DNA from: Pseudomonas sp. ANT_H4
GTDB taxonomy: Bacteria; Pseudomonadota; Gammaproteobacteria; Pseudomonadales; Pseudomonadaceae
Direction of reading: 5' to 3'
Length of the DNA: 64,000 bases
Assembly: GCF_008369295.1 (NCBI RefSeq)
Contig: NZ_VOBG01000002.1
Location: forward strand, 124,001-188,000
Below are positions 37,192-45,598 of the stretch, piece by piece. Each line of letters starts with the position of its first letter. Within the stretch, counting starts at the first letter, position 1. A program made the translations under genes and the position numbers. The notes below the pieces were generated by a model. That model saw only the letters and a list, made by a program, of their open reading frames with translations. It made no database searches and had not been told where the DNA came from.

Positions 37192-37611
37192 ATGAACTCC
37201 AGTCGACCGTACCTGGTCCGCGCGCTCTACGAGTGGATAGTGGACAACGATTGCACCCCGCACATGCTGGTCAATTCCGAGTTTCCTGCGGTTCAGGTAC
37301 CGCAAGGTTTTGCCAGTGACGGACAGATCGTCCTGAACGTTTCACCCAGTGCCGTGCGACAGCTGCACATGGACAATGAAGCGGTCAGCTTCGAAGGGCG
37401 TTTCGGCGGTGTGCCGCATACGCTGTACGTGCCCATCGGCGCGATCCTGGGGATTTATGCCCGGGAGAATGGCCAGGGCATGGTGTTTGATCTGGAGTCG
37501 TCTCTTGATGATGACGAAGCGATCGAACTTGATGGCGATGATAATCTGCCGCCGCCGGATTCCGAGCCGCCACGCCCTACTGGCCGGCCGAGTCTGAAAG
37601 TGGTGAAGTAA
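37192..37611 (+). CDS. sspB: ClpXP adaptor, stringent starvation protein B
   Basis: 139 residues. The N-terminal substrate-binding domain starts RPYLVRALYEWIVDNDCTPHMLV and includes FEGRFGGVPHTLYVPIGAILGIYARENGQGMVF. A flexible acidic linker leads to a short C-terminal ClpX-docking tail (RPSLKVVK). SspB delivers ssrA-tagged stalled products to ClpXP. It is in an operon with sspA and ends at a terminator. Confidence 0.96.
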   Translation: MNSSRPYLVRALYEWIVDNDCTPHMLVNSEFPAVQVPQGFASDGQIVLNVSPSAVRQLHMDNEAVSFEGRFGGVPHTLYVPIGAILGIYARENGQGMVFDLESSLDDDEAIELDGDDNLPPPDSEPPRPTGRPSLKVVK

Positions 37612-37639
37612 CAGAGCGCGAGCCTTCGGGCGAGTGTTT

Positions 37640-37673
37640 AAAAATGCCTCGGCTTTGCCGGGGCATTTTTTTG
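37640..37673 (+). terminator. Rho-independent terminator of sspAB
   Basis: AAAATGCCTCGGC and GCCGGGGCATTTT pair with one G-T wobble and are followed by more T. Confidence 0.9.
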
Positions 37674-37720
37674 TCCGACACAACAGGCCGTGGGATGCAC
37701 ATGAAAGTCGTGGCTGGACG

Positions 37721-37734
37721 GTGATCGTACAACT
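37721..37734 (-). promoter_or_regulatory. Shared element before the FadR-type regulator (operator candidate)
   Basis: Read on the minus strand this is AGTTGTACGATCAC. The same sequence with one change (AGTTGTACGATGAC) lies at 39988-40001 before kdgD. A shared site before the regulator and the operon it likely controls suggests autoregulation. Confidence 0.5.
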
Positions 37735-37782
37735 GGCATGGGCTATGATGCCCCTTTAGTTCGCCGAGATAGATGATTGATC

Positions 37783-38532
37783 ATGGAAAACTCCAACACA
37801 GCCCCTCGTCTTCCCCGCAAGCGCCGCAGCCTTGCCCAGGAACTGGTCACGGTGCTGTCCGAGCAAATCCGTGACGGTCAGCTCAAGCGTGGCGACAAGT
37901 TGCCCACCGAGTCGGCAATCATGAATGCCCATGGCGTCAGCCGTACCGTGGTGCGCGAAGCCATCTCCCGGTTGCAGGCTGCAGGGCAGGTGGAAACCCG
38001 CCACGGTATCGGCACCTTCGTGCTGGATACGCCAAGCCCCAGCGGTTTTCGTATCGACCCAGCCACCGTGGTGACCTTGCGCGATGTGCTGGCTATTCTG
38101 GAACTGCGTATTAGCCTGGAAGTGGAATCTGCCGGCCTCGCCGCCCAGCGTCGTAACGACGAGCAACTGGCAGGTATGCGCGCGGCCCTCGACGCCCTGA
38201 ACGAAAGCGCGGCCCACGCGGGTGATGCAGTGGTGTCGGACTTCCAGTTTCACCTGCAGATTGCCCTGTCTACTGGCAACCGCTACTTCACCGATATCAT
38301 GACCCACCTGGGTACCAGTATTATCCCGCGTACCCGTTTGAATTCGGCTCGCCTGGCTCATGACGACCAGCAGCACTATATGAGTCGCCTGAGCCGCGAA
38401 CACGAAGAAATTTATGAGGCGATCGCTCGCCAGGATTCGGACGCGGCGCGGGCCGCGATGCGCCTGCACCTGACCAACAGCCGTGAGCGGCTGCGCCATG
38501 CCCATGAAGAGGCAGAGGCGCAGCGCGGTTAA
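37783..38532 (+). CDS. FadR/GntR-family regulator, probably of galactarate catabolism
   Basis: A 249-residue regulator. Residues 17-85 are the GntR winged helix (LAQELVTVLSEQIRDGQL, LPTESAIMNAHGVSRTVVREAISRLQ, GIGTFV). Residues 95-235 are the FCD all-helical effector domain with metal-binding-type residues (DFQFHLQIA, HEEIYEAI, MRLHL). Such FCD regulators usually respond to sugar acids or carboxylates. The neighbouring kdgD-garD genes and a shared upstream element make a sugar-diacid effector likely. The ATG at 37783 fits the family; TTG two codons earlier is less likely. Confidence 0.82.
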   Translation: MENSNTAPRLPRKRRSLAQELVTVLSEQIRDGQLKRGDKLPTESAIMNAHGVSRTVVREAISRLQAAGQVETRHGIGTFVLDTPSPSGFRIDPATVVTLRDVLAILELRISLEVESAGLAAQRRNDEQLAGMRAALDALNESAAHAGDAVVSDFQFHLQIALSTGNRYFTDIMTHLGTSIIPRTRLNSARLAHDDQQHYMSRLSREHEEIYEAIARQDSDAARAAMRLHLTNSRERLRHAHEEAEAQRG

Positions 38533-38543
38533 AGGTATTCAAT

Positions 38544-38648
38544 GTAGGAGCTGCCGAGCTTTAGCGAGGCTGCGAATGTATCGCCGGGGTGTACTTGAAA
38601 CTGCGCGGTGTCTGCATCGCAGCCTCGCTGGTGCTCGACAGCTCCTAC
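38544..38648. repeat. REPIN (two inverted REP elements)
   Basis: Arms of 32 bp (38544-38575 and 38617-38648) are inverted copies with four mismatches, starting GTAGGAGCTG. The 41 bases between them are unique. It lies between the regulator and the phospholipase gene. Confidence 0.85.
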
Positions 38649-38672
38649 GGGTTTAACTTTGCGGCTGATCGC

Positions 38673-39830
38673 TTAACTGGCAGGCTGATTCGGCTTGTAG
38701 TCCTTGAGCAACAGATACGTACTCCAGCCCCACCAATCATTGGTCCACTGCTTGTCGTTCAGGTTGTTGACGTCCTTGCGTCGCAGCACCTTGTCGCCTT
38801 CAGCCTTGAACAGCGCAGAGAAGTTATTGGCCGGGTTTTGCGCGGCATTCAGGTCCGGCACATAAAGCGGCGCCTTGAAGTTGGCCGGGGAGGGTGCGAT
38901 GCCGCTGATAAACGTTTCGAATACTTCGTCCGCCGAGGCCTGTACGGCGCGTTTGACCTGCGCACGGTTGGCCGCGTCGTTTGCATCGAAATAGCGTTTG
39001 TCACCGTAGGCGTGCCATTGATCGCCCAAGGCATTGCGCACATTGAGCCCGAACTTGCTGTCCTCGTCGTGCATGAAGCGGCTGATCAATGAGCCCAGTT
39101 CACCCGGCGTAACCACGGCTGCCAGTTGCTTGCGTGGTACCCGCAGGTGGCCGGCTGAAAACAGATCGGTCAAAAAGTGATCAGCAAAGCTGTTCATGGC
39201 GTAAGCCAGTTCCAATGCCTGGTCGGTGCCACTTTGATGCGCCACGACGGCTTGTTGCAGTGCCGCCGTATGGCCCGCCTGATAGGCCGACAATGCCCAC
39301 TCGCCGAAGTGATCGGCATTGTCCGCAGCCAGTAGCAAATAGCGTCCCAGCGGAATCAGCGCCGACACGGCACTGCCGCCGCCGGTAATGCGGTTCCATT
39401 CCTCGGACAACGTATCACCCAGGGCATCGTAGGCTTCATGGGGTTGCTTGCCATCCCTGATCGCCTGGTTGACCGCGTTGATCTCCTTTTGCATCACCGC
39501 GAGGATCTTGCCCGCCTCATCTCGTGACGCCGGCAATACCGCCAGCGAGTTGAAGGCAGCAGTAAAGCGGCGCACCCGATCACCGGGCGACGCGCCATCG
39601 TTGATGGGCTGACCGGGGATGCCATAGAAATCACCGCCCAAGGAAATGATCTGGCCGTAAGTCAGCGCCAGGCCGTTGGGCAGGTGCAACTCGACCTGTC
39701 GGGCAGGAATCGCCGGGGCATCCTTGACGAAACGCAACAGTGTGTCATCGCCGATGGCCGTGTGTTCGCCCCCTTCGAAACGCAGGGTTGGCGGTTTTTT
39801 TTCAGTAGTAGCGAGTTCAAGGTCTGACAT
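38673..39830 (-). CDS. Phospholipase C-like protein (P. fluorescens PC-PLC / Legionella PlcA family)
   Basis: A 385-residue protein, mostly helical. It has candidate zinc-binding stretches: LTYGQIISLGGDFYG near residue 55, DNADHFGEWALSAYQAGH near 185 and NSFADHFLTDLFSAGHLRVPR near 225, with spaced His/Asp as in zinc phospholipase C and S1/P1 nuclease folds. The layout recalls the phosphatidylcholine-hydrolysing phospholipase C first described from P. fluorescens and its Legionella relatives. No signal peptide is visible. GCAAGGAG lies before the ATG. A LexA-like box lies upstream. Family assignment is from memory of motifs; activity is unproven. Confidence 0.6.
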   Translation of the reverse strand: MSDLELATTEKKPPTLRFEGGEHTAIGDDTLLRFVKDAPAIPARQVELHLPNGLALTYGQIISLGGDFYGIPGQPINDGASPGDRVRRFTAAFNSLAVLPASRDEAGKILAVMQKEINAVNQAIRDGKQPHEAYDALGDTLSEEWNRITGGGSAVSALIPLGRYLLLAADNADHFGEWALSAYQAGHTAALQQAVVAHQSGTDQALELAYAMNSFADHFLTDLFSAGHLRVPRKQLAAVVTPGELGSLISRFMHDEDSKFGLNVRNALGDQWHAYGDKRYFDANDAANRAQVKRAVQASADEVFETFISGIAPSPANFKAPLYVPDLNAAQNPANNFSALFKAEGDKVLRRKDVNNLNDKQWTNDWWGWSTYLLLKDYKPNQPAS

Positions 39831-39866
39831 GTTAGCTCCTTGCTATGTCGTGGGAATCTTCCTTGG

Positions 39867-39888
39867 TAGCTGTATGTATATACAGCTA
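39867..39888 (-). promoter_or_regulatory. LexA (SOS) box before the phospholipase C-like gene
   Basis: A 22-bp near-perfect palindrome contains CTGTATGTATATACAG (39870-39885). This is one base away from the E. coli SOS consensus CTGTATATATATACAG and keeps the obligatory CTG-N10-CAG. It lies 37 bases upstream of the gene on the minus strand, where it would cover the promoter. The next base on each side also continues the palindrome. Confidence 0.6.
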
Positions 39889-39988
39889 TTGCGATAATAG
39901 CGGAATGATTTCCTACGTCAAGAAGGGCGTTCTCAACCCTCAACCCTTTCACAGGGCCGATGAATTGCAGTTGACGAATCTTTTTATA

Positions 39989-40008
39989 GTTGTACGATGA
40001 CGTATGAC
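39989..40008 (+). promoter_or_regulatory. Operator candidate upstream of kdgD
   Basis: GTTGTACGATGACGTATGAC is an imperfect palindrome (GT-TG-TACG, ATGA, CGTA-TG-AC), as expected for a GntR-type dimer. Its left half and flank also occur inverted before the FadR-type regulator at 37721-37734. It ends 58 bases before the kdgD start codon. Confidence 0.5.
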
Positions 40009-40066
40009 ATCAAGCTAGCTCCCAGCAATCTCTCAACAGAAAGTCTTTACCCAGGGTGTTCGAATA

Positions 40067-40978
40067 ATGAATCCACAAGAACTGAAGTCCATCCTTTCCT
40101 CCGGTCTGCTGTCTTTTCCCGTGACCGACTTCAACGCCCAAGGTGATTTCCACCAGGCCGGCTACGTCAAACGCCTGGAATGGCTGGCCCCTTATGGCGC
40201 CACTGCCTTGTTCGCCGCTGGTGGCACCGGTGAGTTTTTCTCCCTGGCGGCCAGCGAATATTCGCAAGTAGTAAAAACCGCCGTCGATACCTGCGTTAAC
40301 AGCGTGCCGATCCTTGCTGGTGTCGGCGGTTCGACCCGCCAGGCCATCGAATACGCCCAGGAAGCCGAGCGTCTTGGTGCCAAAGGTTTGTTGCTGCTGC
40401 CGCACTACCTGACCGAAGCCAGCCAGGACGGCGTCGCCGCGCATGTTGAAGCCGTGTGCAAGTCGGTAAAAATCGGCGTGGTGATTTACAACCGCAACGT
40501 CTGCCGCCTGACCGCGCCACTGTTGGAGCGCTTGGCCGAACGCTGCCCGAACCTGATCGGCTACAAGGACGGCCTGGGTGACATTGAACTGATGGTGTCG
40601 ATCCGACGTCGCCTCGGTGATCGTTTCAGCTACCTCGGCGGCCTGCCGACTGCAGAAGTCTACGCAGCAGCCTACAAGGCCCTGGGTGTGCCGGTGTATT
40701 CCTCGGCGGTGTTCAACTTCATTCCGAAAACCGCGATGGATTTTTATCACGCCGTTGCGCGCGAAGATCACGCCACCGTCGACAGGATCATCGACGACTT
40801 CTTCCTGCCGTATCTGGATATCCGTAACCGCAAGGCCGGTTACGCCGTGAGCATCGTCAAGGCCGGGGCAAAAATTGTCGGTTTCGACGCAGGTCCTGTG
40901 CGTACGCCGCTGACCGATCTGCTGCCGGAAGAATACGAAGCCCTGGCCGCGCTGATCGACAAGCAAGGCGCGCAATAA
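40067..40978 (+). CDS. kdgD: 5-dehydro-4-deoxyglucarate dehydratase
   Basis: 303 residues of the DHDPS/NAL aldolase family. The Schiff-base lysine is K167 in [10 protein letters not shown]. The substrate loop GGTGEFFSL and the tyrosine in VVIYNRN are conserved. It dehydrates and decarboxylates 5-keto-4-deoxyglucarate to 2-oxoglutarate semialdehyde and CO2, in the cytoplasm. It is the first gene of the galactarate cluster. AGGG lies before the ATG. The following gene encodes the enzyme for the next step. Confidence 0.94.
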   Translation: MNPQELKSILSSGLLSFPVTDFNAQGDFHQAGYVKRLEWLAPYGATALFAAGGTGEFFSLAASEYSQVVKTAVDTCVNSVPILAGVGGSTRQAIEYAQEAERLGAKGLLLLPHYLTEASQDGVAAHVEAVCKSVKIGVVIYNRNVCRLTAPLLERLAERCPNLIGYKDGLGDIELMVSIRRRLGDRFSYLGGLPTAEVYAAAYKALGVPVYSSAVFNFIPKTAMDFYHAVAREDHATVDRIIDDFFLPYLDIRNRKAGYAVSIVKAGAKIVGFDAGPVRTPLTDLLPEEYEALAALIDKQGAQ

Positions 40979-40987
40979 CCCATCACC

Positions 40988-41015
40988 AAGGCCGCTGAGT
41001 AATCAGCGGCCTTTT
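40988..41015 (+). terminator. Intra-operon terminator after kdgD
   Basis: AAGGCCGCTGA (40988-40998) pairs with TCAGCGGCCTT (41003-41013), an 11-bp stem with a 4-base loop followed by TT. It lies 9 bases past the kdgD stop and 18 before the next start, so it should reduce expression of the following genes. Confidence 0.7.
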
Positions 41016-41032
41016 GCGTCAGGAGAAGATTT

Positions 41033-42478
41033 GTGTCCCAAGCCAAGCGTTTTGAAAATTACATCGACGGCCAATGGGTGGCCGGCGCCGACTACTCGGC
41101 CAATATCAATCCGTCAGAGTTGTCTGATGTCATTGGTGAGTTTGCCAAGGCCGACCTGGCTCAGGTTAATGCCGCCATCGACGCCGCCCGCGCTGCTTTC
41201 CCGGCCTGGTCGACCTCCGGCATCCAGGCTCGTCATGATTCCCTGGATAAAGTCGGCAGCGAAATCCTCGCCCGTCGTGAAGAACTCGGCACATTATTGG
41301 CCCGGGAAGAGGGCAAGACTTTGCCCGAAGCCATCGGTGAAGTGACTCGCGCCGGTAACATCTTCAAGTTCTTCGCCGGCGAATGCCTGCGCCTGTCCGG
41401 CGATTACCTGCCGTCGGTGCGCCCGGGTGTCAACGTCGAAGTGACCCGCGAAGCCTTGGGTGTGGTCGGCTTGATCACCCCGTGGAACTTCCCGATTGCC
41501 ATCCCTGCCTGGAAAATCGCTCCGGCCCTGGCCTACGGCAACTGCGTCGTGCTCAAACCGGCCGAACTGGTGCCGGGTTGTGCCTGGGCCCTGGCAGAAA
41601 TCATCTCCCGCGCCGGTTTCCCTGCTGGCGTGTTCAATCTGGTGATGGGCCGCGGACGTGTTGTAGGCGATGTATTGGTCAACAGCCCGAAAGTCGATGG
41701 CATCAGCTTCACCGGTTCCGTGGGTGTCGGTCGGCAGATCGCTGTCAGTTGTGTGTCGCGCCAGGCCAAAGTACAGCTGGAGATGGGCGGCAAGAACCCG
41801 CAGGTCATCCTCGACGATGCCGATCTCAAGCAGGCCGTCGAGCTATCGGTGCAGAGCGCGTTCTACTCCACTGGCCAGCGTTGCACCGCGTCCAGCCGCT
41901 TTATTGTTACCGCCGGGATCCACGACCAGTTTGTCGCGGCCATGGTCGATCGCATGAAGTCGATCACGGTCGGCCATGCCCTGAAAAGCGGTACCGATAT
42001 AGGCCCTGTGGTTTCCCAGGCCCAGTTGGACCAGGACTTGAAATACATCGACATCGGCCAAAGCGAAGGCGCGCGACTGGTGAGCGGTGGCGGCCTGGTG
42101 ACCTGTGACACCGAAGGCTACTACCTGGCGCCGACATTGTTTGCCGACAGCGAGGCTGCCATGCGCATTAGTCGTGAAGAGATTTTTGGTCCGGTGGCCA
42201 ACGTGGTTCGTGTCGCAGATTACGAGGCAGCGCTGGCCATGGCCAACGACACTGAGTTCGGCCTGTCGGCCGGTATCGCCACCACGTCGCTGAAGTACGC
42301 CAACCACTTCAAACGCCACTCCCAGGCCGGGATGGTAATGGTCAATCTGCCGACGGCAGGTGTGGATTATCACGTTCCTTTCGGTGGCCGTAAGGGCTCA
42401 TCCTACGGTTCGCGTGAGCAGGGTCGCTATGCGCAAGAGTTCTATACGGTGGTGAAAACCAGCTACATCGGTTCGTAA
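41033..42478 (+). CDS. 2-Oxoglutarate semialdehyde dehydrogenase
   Basis: 481 residues of the aldehyde dehydrogenase superfamily. The N-terminal NAD(P) domain contains LITPWNFPIAIPAWKIAPALAYGN and GSVGVG. The catalytic glutamate is in LEMGGKNPQ and the catalytic cysteine in STGQRCTASSR. The C-terminal EIFGPVANVVRV motif is present. In this cluster it oxidises the KdgD product to 2-oxoglutarate, which enters the TCA cycle. It starts with GTG at 41033 and has AGGAGAAG upstream. Cofactor preference is not visible. Confidence 0.9.
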   Translation: MSQAKRFENYIDGQWVAGADYSANINPSELSDVIGEFAKADLAQVNAAIDAARAAFPAWSTSGIQARHDSLDKVGSEILARREELGTLLAREEGKTLPEAIGEVTRAGNIFKFFAGECLRLSGDYLPSVRPGVNVEVTREALGVVGLITPWNFPIAIPAWKIAPALAYGNCVVLKPAELVPGCAWALAEIISRAGFPAGVFNLVMGRGRVVGDVLVNSPKVDGISFTGSVGVGRQIAVSCVSRQAKVQLEMGGKNPQVILDDADLKQAVELSVQSAFYSTGQRCTASSRFIVTAGIHDQFVAAMVDRMKSITVGHALKSGTDIGPVVSQAQLDQDLKYIDIGQSEGARLVSGGGLVTCDTEGYYLAPTLFADSEAAMRISREEIFGPVANVVRVADYEAALAMANDTEFGLSAGIATTSLKYANHFKRHSQAGMVMVNLPTAGVDYHVPFGGRKGSSYGSREQGRYAQEFYTVVKTSYIGS

Positions 42479-42490
42479 ACGCAATACCTC

Positions 42491-42518
42491 TGTAGGCGCG
42501 AGCAAGCTCGCTCCTACA
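42491..42518. repeat. REP-type palindrome
   Basis: TGTAGGCGCGAGC (42491-42503) and GCTCGCTCCTACA (42506-42518) pair with one mismatch around AA. It lies 12 bases past the dehydrogenase stop codon. Confidence 0.8.
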
Positions 42519-42557
42519 AAAAACAAAGCCAAGACAATCACCCGCAAAAAAAAATAA
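42519..42557 (+). promoter_or_regulatory. Two Hfq/Crc-type CA motifs before the galactarate permease
   Basis: AAAAACAA (42519-42526) and AAAAATAA (42550-42557, in a longer A run) fit AANAANAA. The second ends 19 bases before the ATG, next to the ribosome site GGGAG. This is the expected layout for catabolite repression of a sugar-acid transporter. Confidence 0.5.
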
Positions 42558-42576
42558 TTAGTGGGAGTACTTCTAC

Positions 42577-43941
42577 ATGCAAGCGACCAAGCCGACCCAT
42601 GTCCGCTATTTGATCCTGCTCATGCTGTTTCTGGTGACCACGATCAACTACGCCGACCGCGCCACTATCGCCATCGCGGGCTCCAGCCTGCAAAAAGACC
42701 TCGGCATCGACGCGGTCACCCTCGGTTATATCTTCTCCGCATTCGGTTGGGCCTACGTGGCTGGGCAAATTCCCGGCGGCTGGCTGCTAGACCGTTTTGG
42801 CTCGAAAAAAGTTTACGCCTTGAGCATCTTCACCTGGTCGCTGTTCACCGTGCTGCAAGGCTATGTCGGTGAGTTTGGTATCTCGACTGCCGTGGTTGCG
42901 CTGTTCATGCTGCGCTTTCTGGTGGGCTTGGCTGAGGCGCCATCCTTTCCCGGTAACGCGCGCATTGTCGCTGCCTGGTTTCCCACCGCAGAGCGCGGTA
43001 CCGCCTCGGCGATCTTCAATTCGGCGCAATACTTCGCCACTGTATTGTTTGCACCGTTGATGGGCTGGATCGTCTACAGCTTCGGCTGGCAGCACGTGTT
43101 TATCGTGATGGGCGTGATCGGCATCGTGTTCTCGCTGATCTGGCTGAAAGTTATCCACAGCCCGCGCCAGCACCCACTGATCAACGAAGCTGAGTTCAAG
43201 TACATCGCCGAAAACGGTGCCATGGTCGACATGGACCAGGACAAGGGCAAAGACAAGAAAACCGGCGGTCCGAAGTGGGATTACATCCGCCAACTGTTGA
43301 CCAACCGCATGATGATCGGCGTGTACCTAGGCCAATACTGCATTAACGGCATCACTTACTTCTTCCTCACCTGGTTCCCCGTGTACCTGGTCCAGGACCG
43401 TGGAATGACCATCCTCAAGGCCGGCTTCATCGCCTCGCTGCCGGCGATCTGCGGTTTTATCGGCGGCGTGTTGGGCGGGGTGATTTCCGATTACCTGCTG
43501 CGCAAGGGCCATTCGCTGACCTTCGCCCGCAAGGCGCCGATCATCGCTGGCCTGCTGATCTCCAGCAGCATCATTGCTTGTAACTACGTGGACGTTGAAT
43601 GGATGGTGGTGGGCTTCATGGCCCTGGCTTTCTTCGGTAAAGGCGTTGGCGCACTGGGTTGGGCGGTGGTGTCTGACACCTCGCCGAAACAGATCGCGGG
43701 CTTGAGCGGTGGATTGTTCAATACCTTCGGCAACCTGGCTTCGATCACCACGCCGATTGTGATTGGCTACATCATCAGCACCACTGGCTCGTTCAAATGG
43801 GCGCTGGTGTTTGTTGGCGCCAATGCGCTGGTGGCGGTGTTCAGCTACCTGGTAATCGTCGGCCCGATCAAGCGTGTGGTGCTTAAAGAGCCGCCGAGCA
43901 AAGGCCCTGAGCTGACTAAACTTTCCCAAGCGCATTCCTGA
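42577..43941 (+). CDS. MFS permease, D-galactarate/D-glucarate type (GudP/GarP family)
   Basis: 454 residues with 12 predicted helices. The anion:cation symporter family start [35 protein letters not shown] is clear, with the sugar-acid porter motifs [13 protein letters not shown] and [25 protein letters not shown] long cytoplasmic loop lies mid-protein. It sits between the semialdehyde dehydrogenase and garD genes, so import of galactarate (and perhaps glucarate) by proton symport is likely. The substrate is inferred from context. Confidence 0.88.
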   Translation: MQATKPTHVRYLILLMLFLVTTINYADRATIAIAGSSLQKDLGIDAVTLGYIFSAFGWAYVAGQIPGGWLLDRFGSKKVYALSIFTWSLFTVLQGYVGEFGISTAVVALFMLRFLVGLAEAPSFPGNARIVAAWFPTAERGTASAIFNSAQYFATVLFAPLMGWIVYSFGWQHVFIVMGVIGIVFSLIWLKVIHSPRQHPLINEAEFKYIAENGAMVDMDQDKGKDKKTGGPKWDYIRQLLTNRMMIGVYLGQYCINGITYFFLTWFPVYLVQDRGMTILKAGFIASLPAICGFIGGVLGGVISDYLLRKGHSLTFARKAPIIAGLLISSSIIACNYVDVEWMVVGFMALAFFGKGVGALGWAVVSDTSPKQIAGLSGGLFNTFGNLASITTPIVIGYIISTTGSFKWALVFVGANALVAVFSYLVIVGPIKRVVLKEPPSKGPELTKLSQAHS

Positions 43942-43954
43942 AGGGGCCCGCGTC

Positions 43955-45508
43955 ATGCAGTTGATTGAACATGCCGACTCGCCGCGCTCCATTCGTTTGC
44001 ACGAGCGCGATAATGTGGTGATTGTGGTCAACGACCAGGGCGTGCCGGCCGGGACCGAGTTCCCGGACGGCCTGGTGACCATCGATTTCATCCCCCAAAG
44101 CCACAAGGTGACCCTGGAAGACATCCCCGTGGGCGGTCAGATCATTCGCTACGGACAGACCATCGGTTACGCCTTGCAGCCGATTCCACGGGGCAGTTGG
44201 GTCCAGGAAGATCAGTTGCGCATGCCGACAGCACCGCCCCTGGACAGCTTGCCGCTGTCCACCGAAGTGCCCGAGGCCCAGGCGCCGCTGGAAGGTTTTA
44301 GCTTCGAGGGCTACCGCAATGCCGACGGCACCGTCGGCACGCGCAATATCCTCGGTATCACCACCACGGTGCAGTGTGTGACGGGCGTGCTGGACCATGC
44401 GGTCAAGCGCATCAAGGACGAGTTGCTGCCCAAGTACCCGAATGTCGATGATGTAGTGGCGCTGACCCACAGCTACGGCTGTGGCGTGGCAATCACCGCG
44501 ACGGATGCTTACATCCCGATCCGCACCGTGCGCAATCTGGCGCGCAACCCGAACCTGGGGGGCGAAGCCCTGGTCATCAGCCTGGGCTGCGAGAAACTGC
44601 AGGCCGGGCAGGTGATGCACGACAACGACAGCTCGGTCGACCTCAGTGAGCCATGGTTGTACCGGCTGCAGGATTCCAGCCACGGCTTTACCGAGATGAT
44701 CGAACAGATCATGCAACTGGCCGAAACCCGCTTGAAGAAGCTCGACCTGCGCCGCCGGGAAACCGTGCCGGCGTCGGAGTTGATCCTCGGCATGCAGTGC
44801 GGCGGCAGCGATGCGTTTTCCGGCATCACCGCCAACCCGGCCCTGGGTTACGCCTCGGACCTGCTGTTGCGGGCGGGGGCGACGGTGATGTTTTCCGAAG
44901 TCACCGAAGTGCGCGACGCCATCTACTTGTTGACCTCCCGCGCCGAAAGCCAGGACGTAGCCCTGGAGTTGGTGCGGGAAATGGACTGGTACGACCGTTA
45001 CCTGGCCAAAGGCGAGGCCGACCGCAGTGCCAACACCACGCCGGGCAACAAGAAGGGCGGGTTGTCGAATATTGTCGAGAAGTCTTTGGGCTCCATCGTC
45101 AAGTCCGGCAGCAGCGCCATCAACGGCGTGCTCGGCCCGGGGGAGCGCTTTAAGCGCCGTGGGCTGATCTTTTGCGCGACGCCGGCCAGTGACTTTGTCT
45201 GTGGCACCTTGCAACTGGCGGCGGGGATGAACCTGCATGTGTTTACCACTGGTCGCGGCACGCCCTATGGGCTGGCGATGGCGCCGGTGGTGAAGGTTTC
45301 GACCCGTACCGAACTGGCTCAGCGCTGGCCGGACTTGATCGATATCGATGCGGGGCGGATTGCTACTGGTCGCGCGACGATTGAGGAATTGGGCTGGGAG
45401 TTGTTCCACTTCTATCTGGACGTGGCCAGCGGCAAGAAGCAGACCTGGGCCGAGCGGCACAAACTGTATAACGACATTACCTTGTTCAATCCAGCGCCTA
45501 TTACCTGA
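43955..45508 (+). CDS. garD: Galactarate dehydratase
   Basis: 517 residues of the UxaA family. An N-terminal SAF domain (residues 12-85, [17 protein letters not shown]) precedes the large catalytic domain: [48 protein letters not shown]. The last contains conserved cysteine and serine residues. The enzyme is iron-dependent and converts D-galactarate to 5-dehydro-4-deoxyglucarate, the substrate of KdgD. AAGGGG precedes the ATG, 13 bases past the permease stop. No glucarate dehydratase gene is in the window. Confidence 0.94.
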   Translation: MQLIEHADSPRSIRLHERDNVVIVVNDQGVPAGTEFPDGLVTIDFIPQSHKVTLEDIPVGGQIIRYGQTIGYALQPIPRGSWVQEDQLRMPTAPPLDSLPLSTEVPEAQAPLEGFSFEGYRNADGTVGTRNILGITTTVQCVTGVLDHAVKRIKDELLPKYPNVDDVVALTHSYGCGVAITATDAYIPIRTVRNLARNPNLGGEALVISLGCEKLQAGQVMHDNDSSVDLSEPWLYRLQDSSHGFTEMIEQIMQLAETRLKKLDLRRRETVPASELILGMQCGGSDAFSGITANPALGYASDLLLRAGATVMFSEVTEVRDAIYLLTSRAESQDVALELVREMDWYDRYLAKGEADRSANTTPGNKKGGLSNIVEKSLGSIVKSGSSAINGVLGPGERFKRRGLIFCATPASDFVCGTLQLAAGMNLHVFTTGRGTPYGLAMAPVVKVSTRTELAQRWPDLIDIDAGRIATGRATIEELGWELFHFYLDVASGKKQTWAERHKLYNDITLFNPAPIT

Positions 45509-45512
45509 CGAT

Positions 45513-45537
45513 TGTTCCCACGCAGGGCGTGGGAACA
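45513..45537. repeat. REP-type palindrome (GTTCCCACGC family)
   Basis: TGTTCCCACGC (45513-45523) and GCGTGGGAACA (45527-45537) are perfect arms around AGG. It is a relative of 7849-7880 and begins 4 bases after the garD stop codon. Confidence 0.8.
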
Positions 45538-45598
45538 TCAGGGTGAAAGTGGCTTATCATTAGCCACCTACTGACGCTCGCTTAAGGTTCTCCCCGGC

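Noticed and set aside
43916..45538. 540-residue minus-strand frame opposite garD
   Set aside because: garD is unmistakable in the plus strand; the antisense frame has shadow-type composition.
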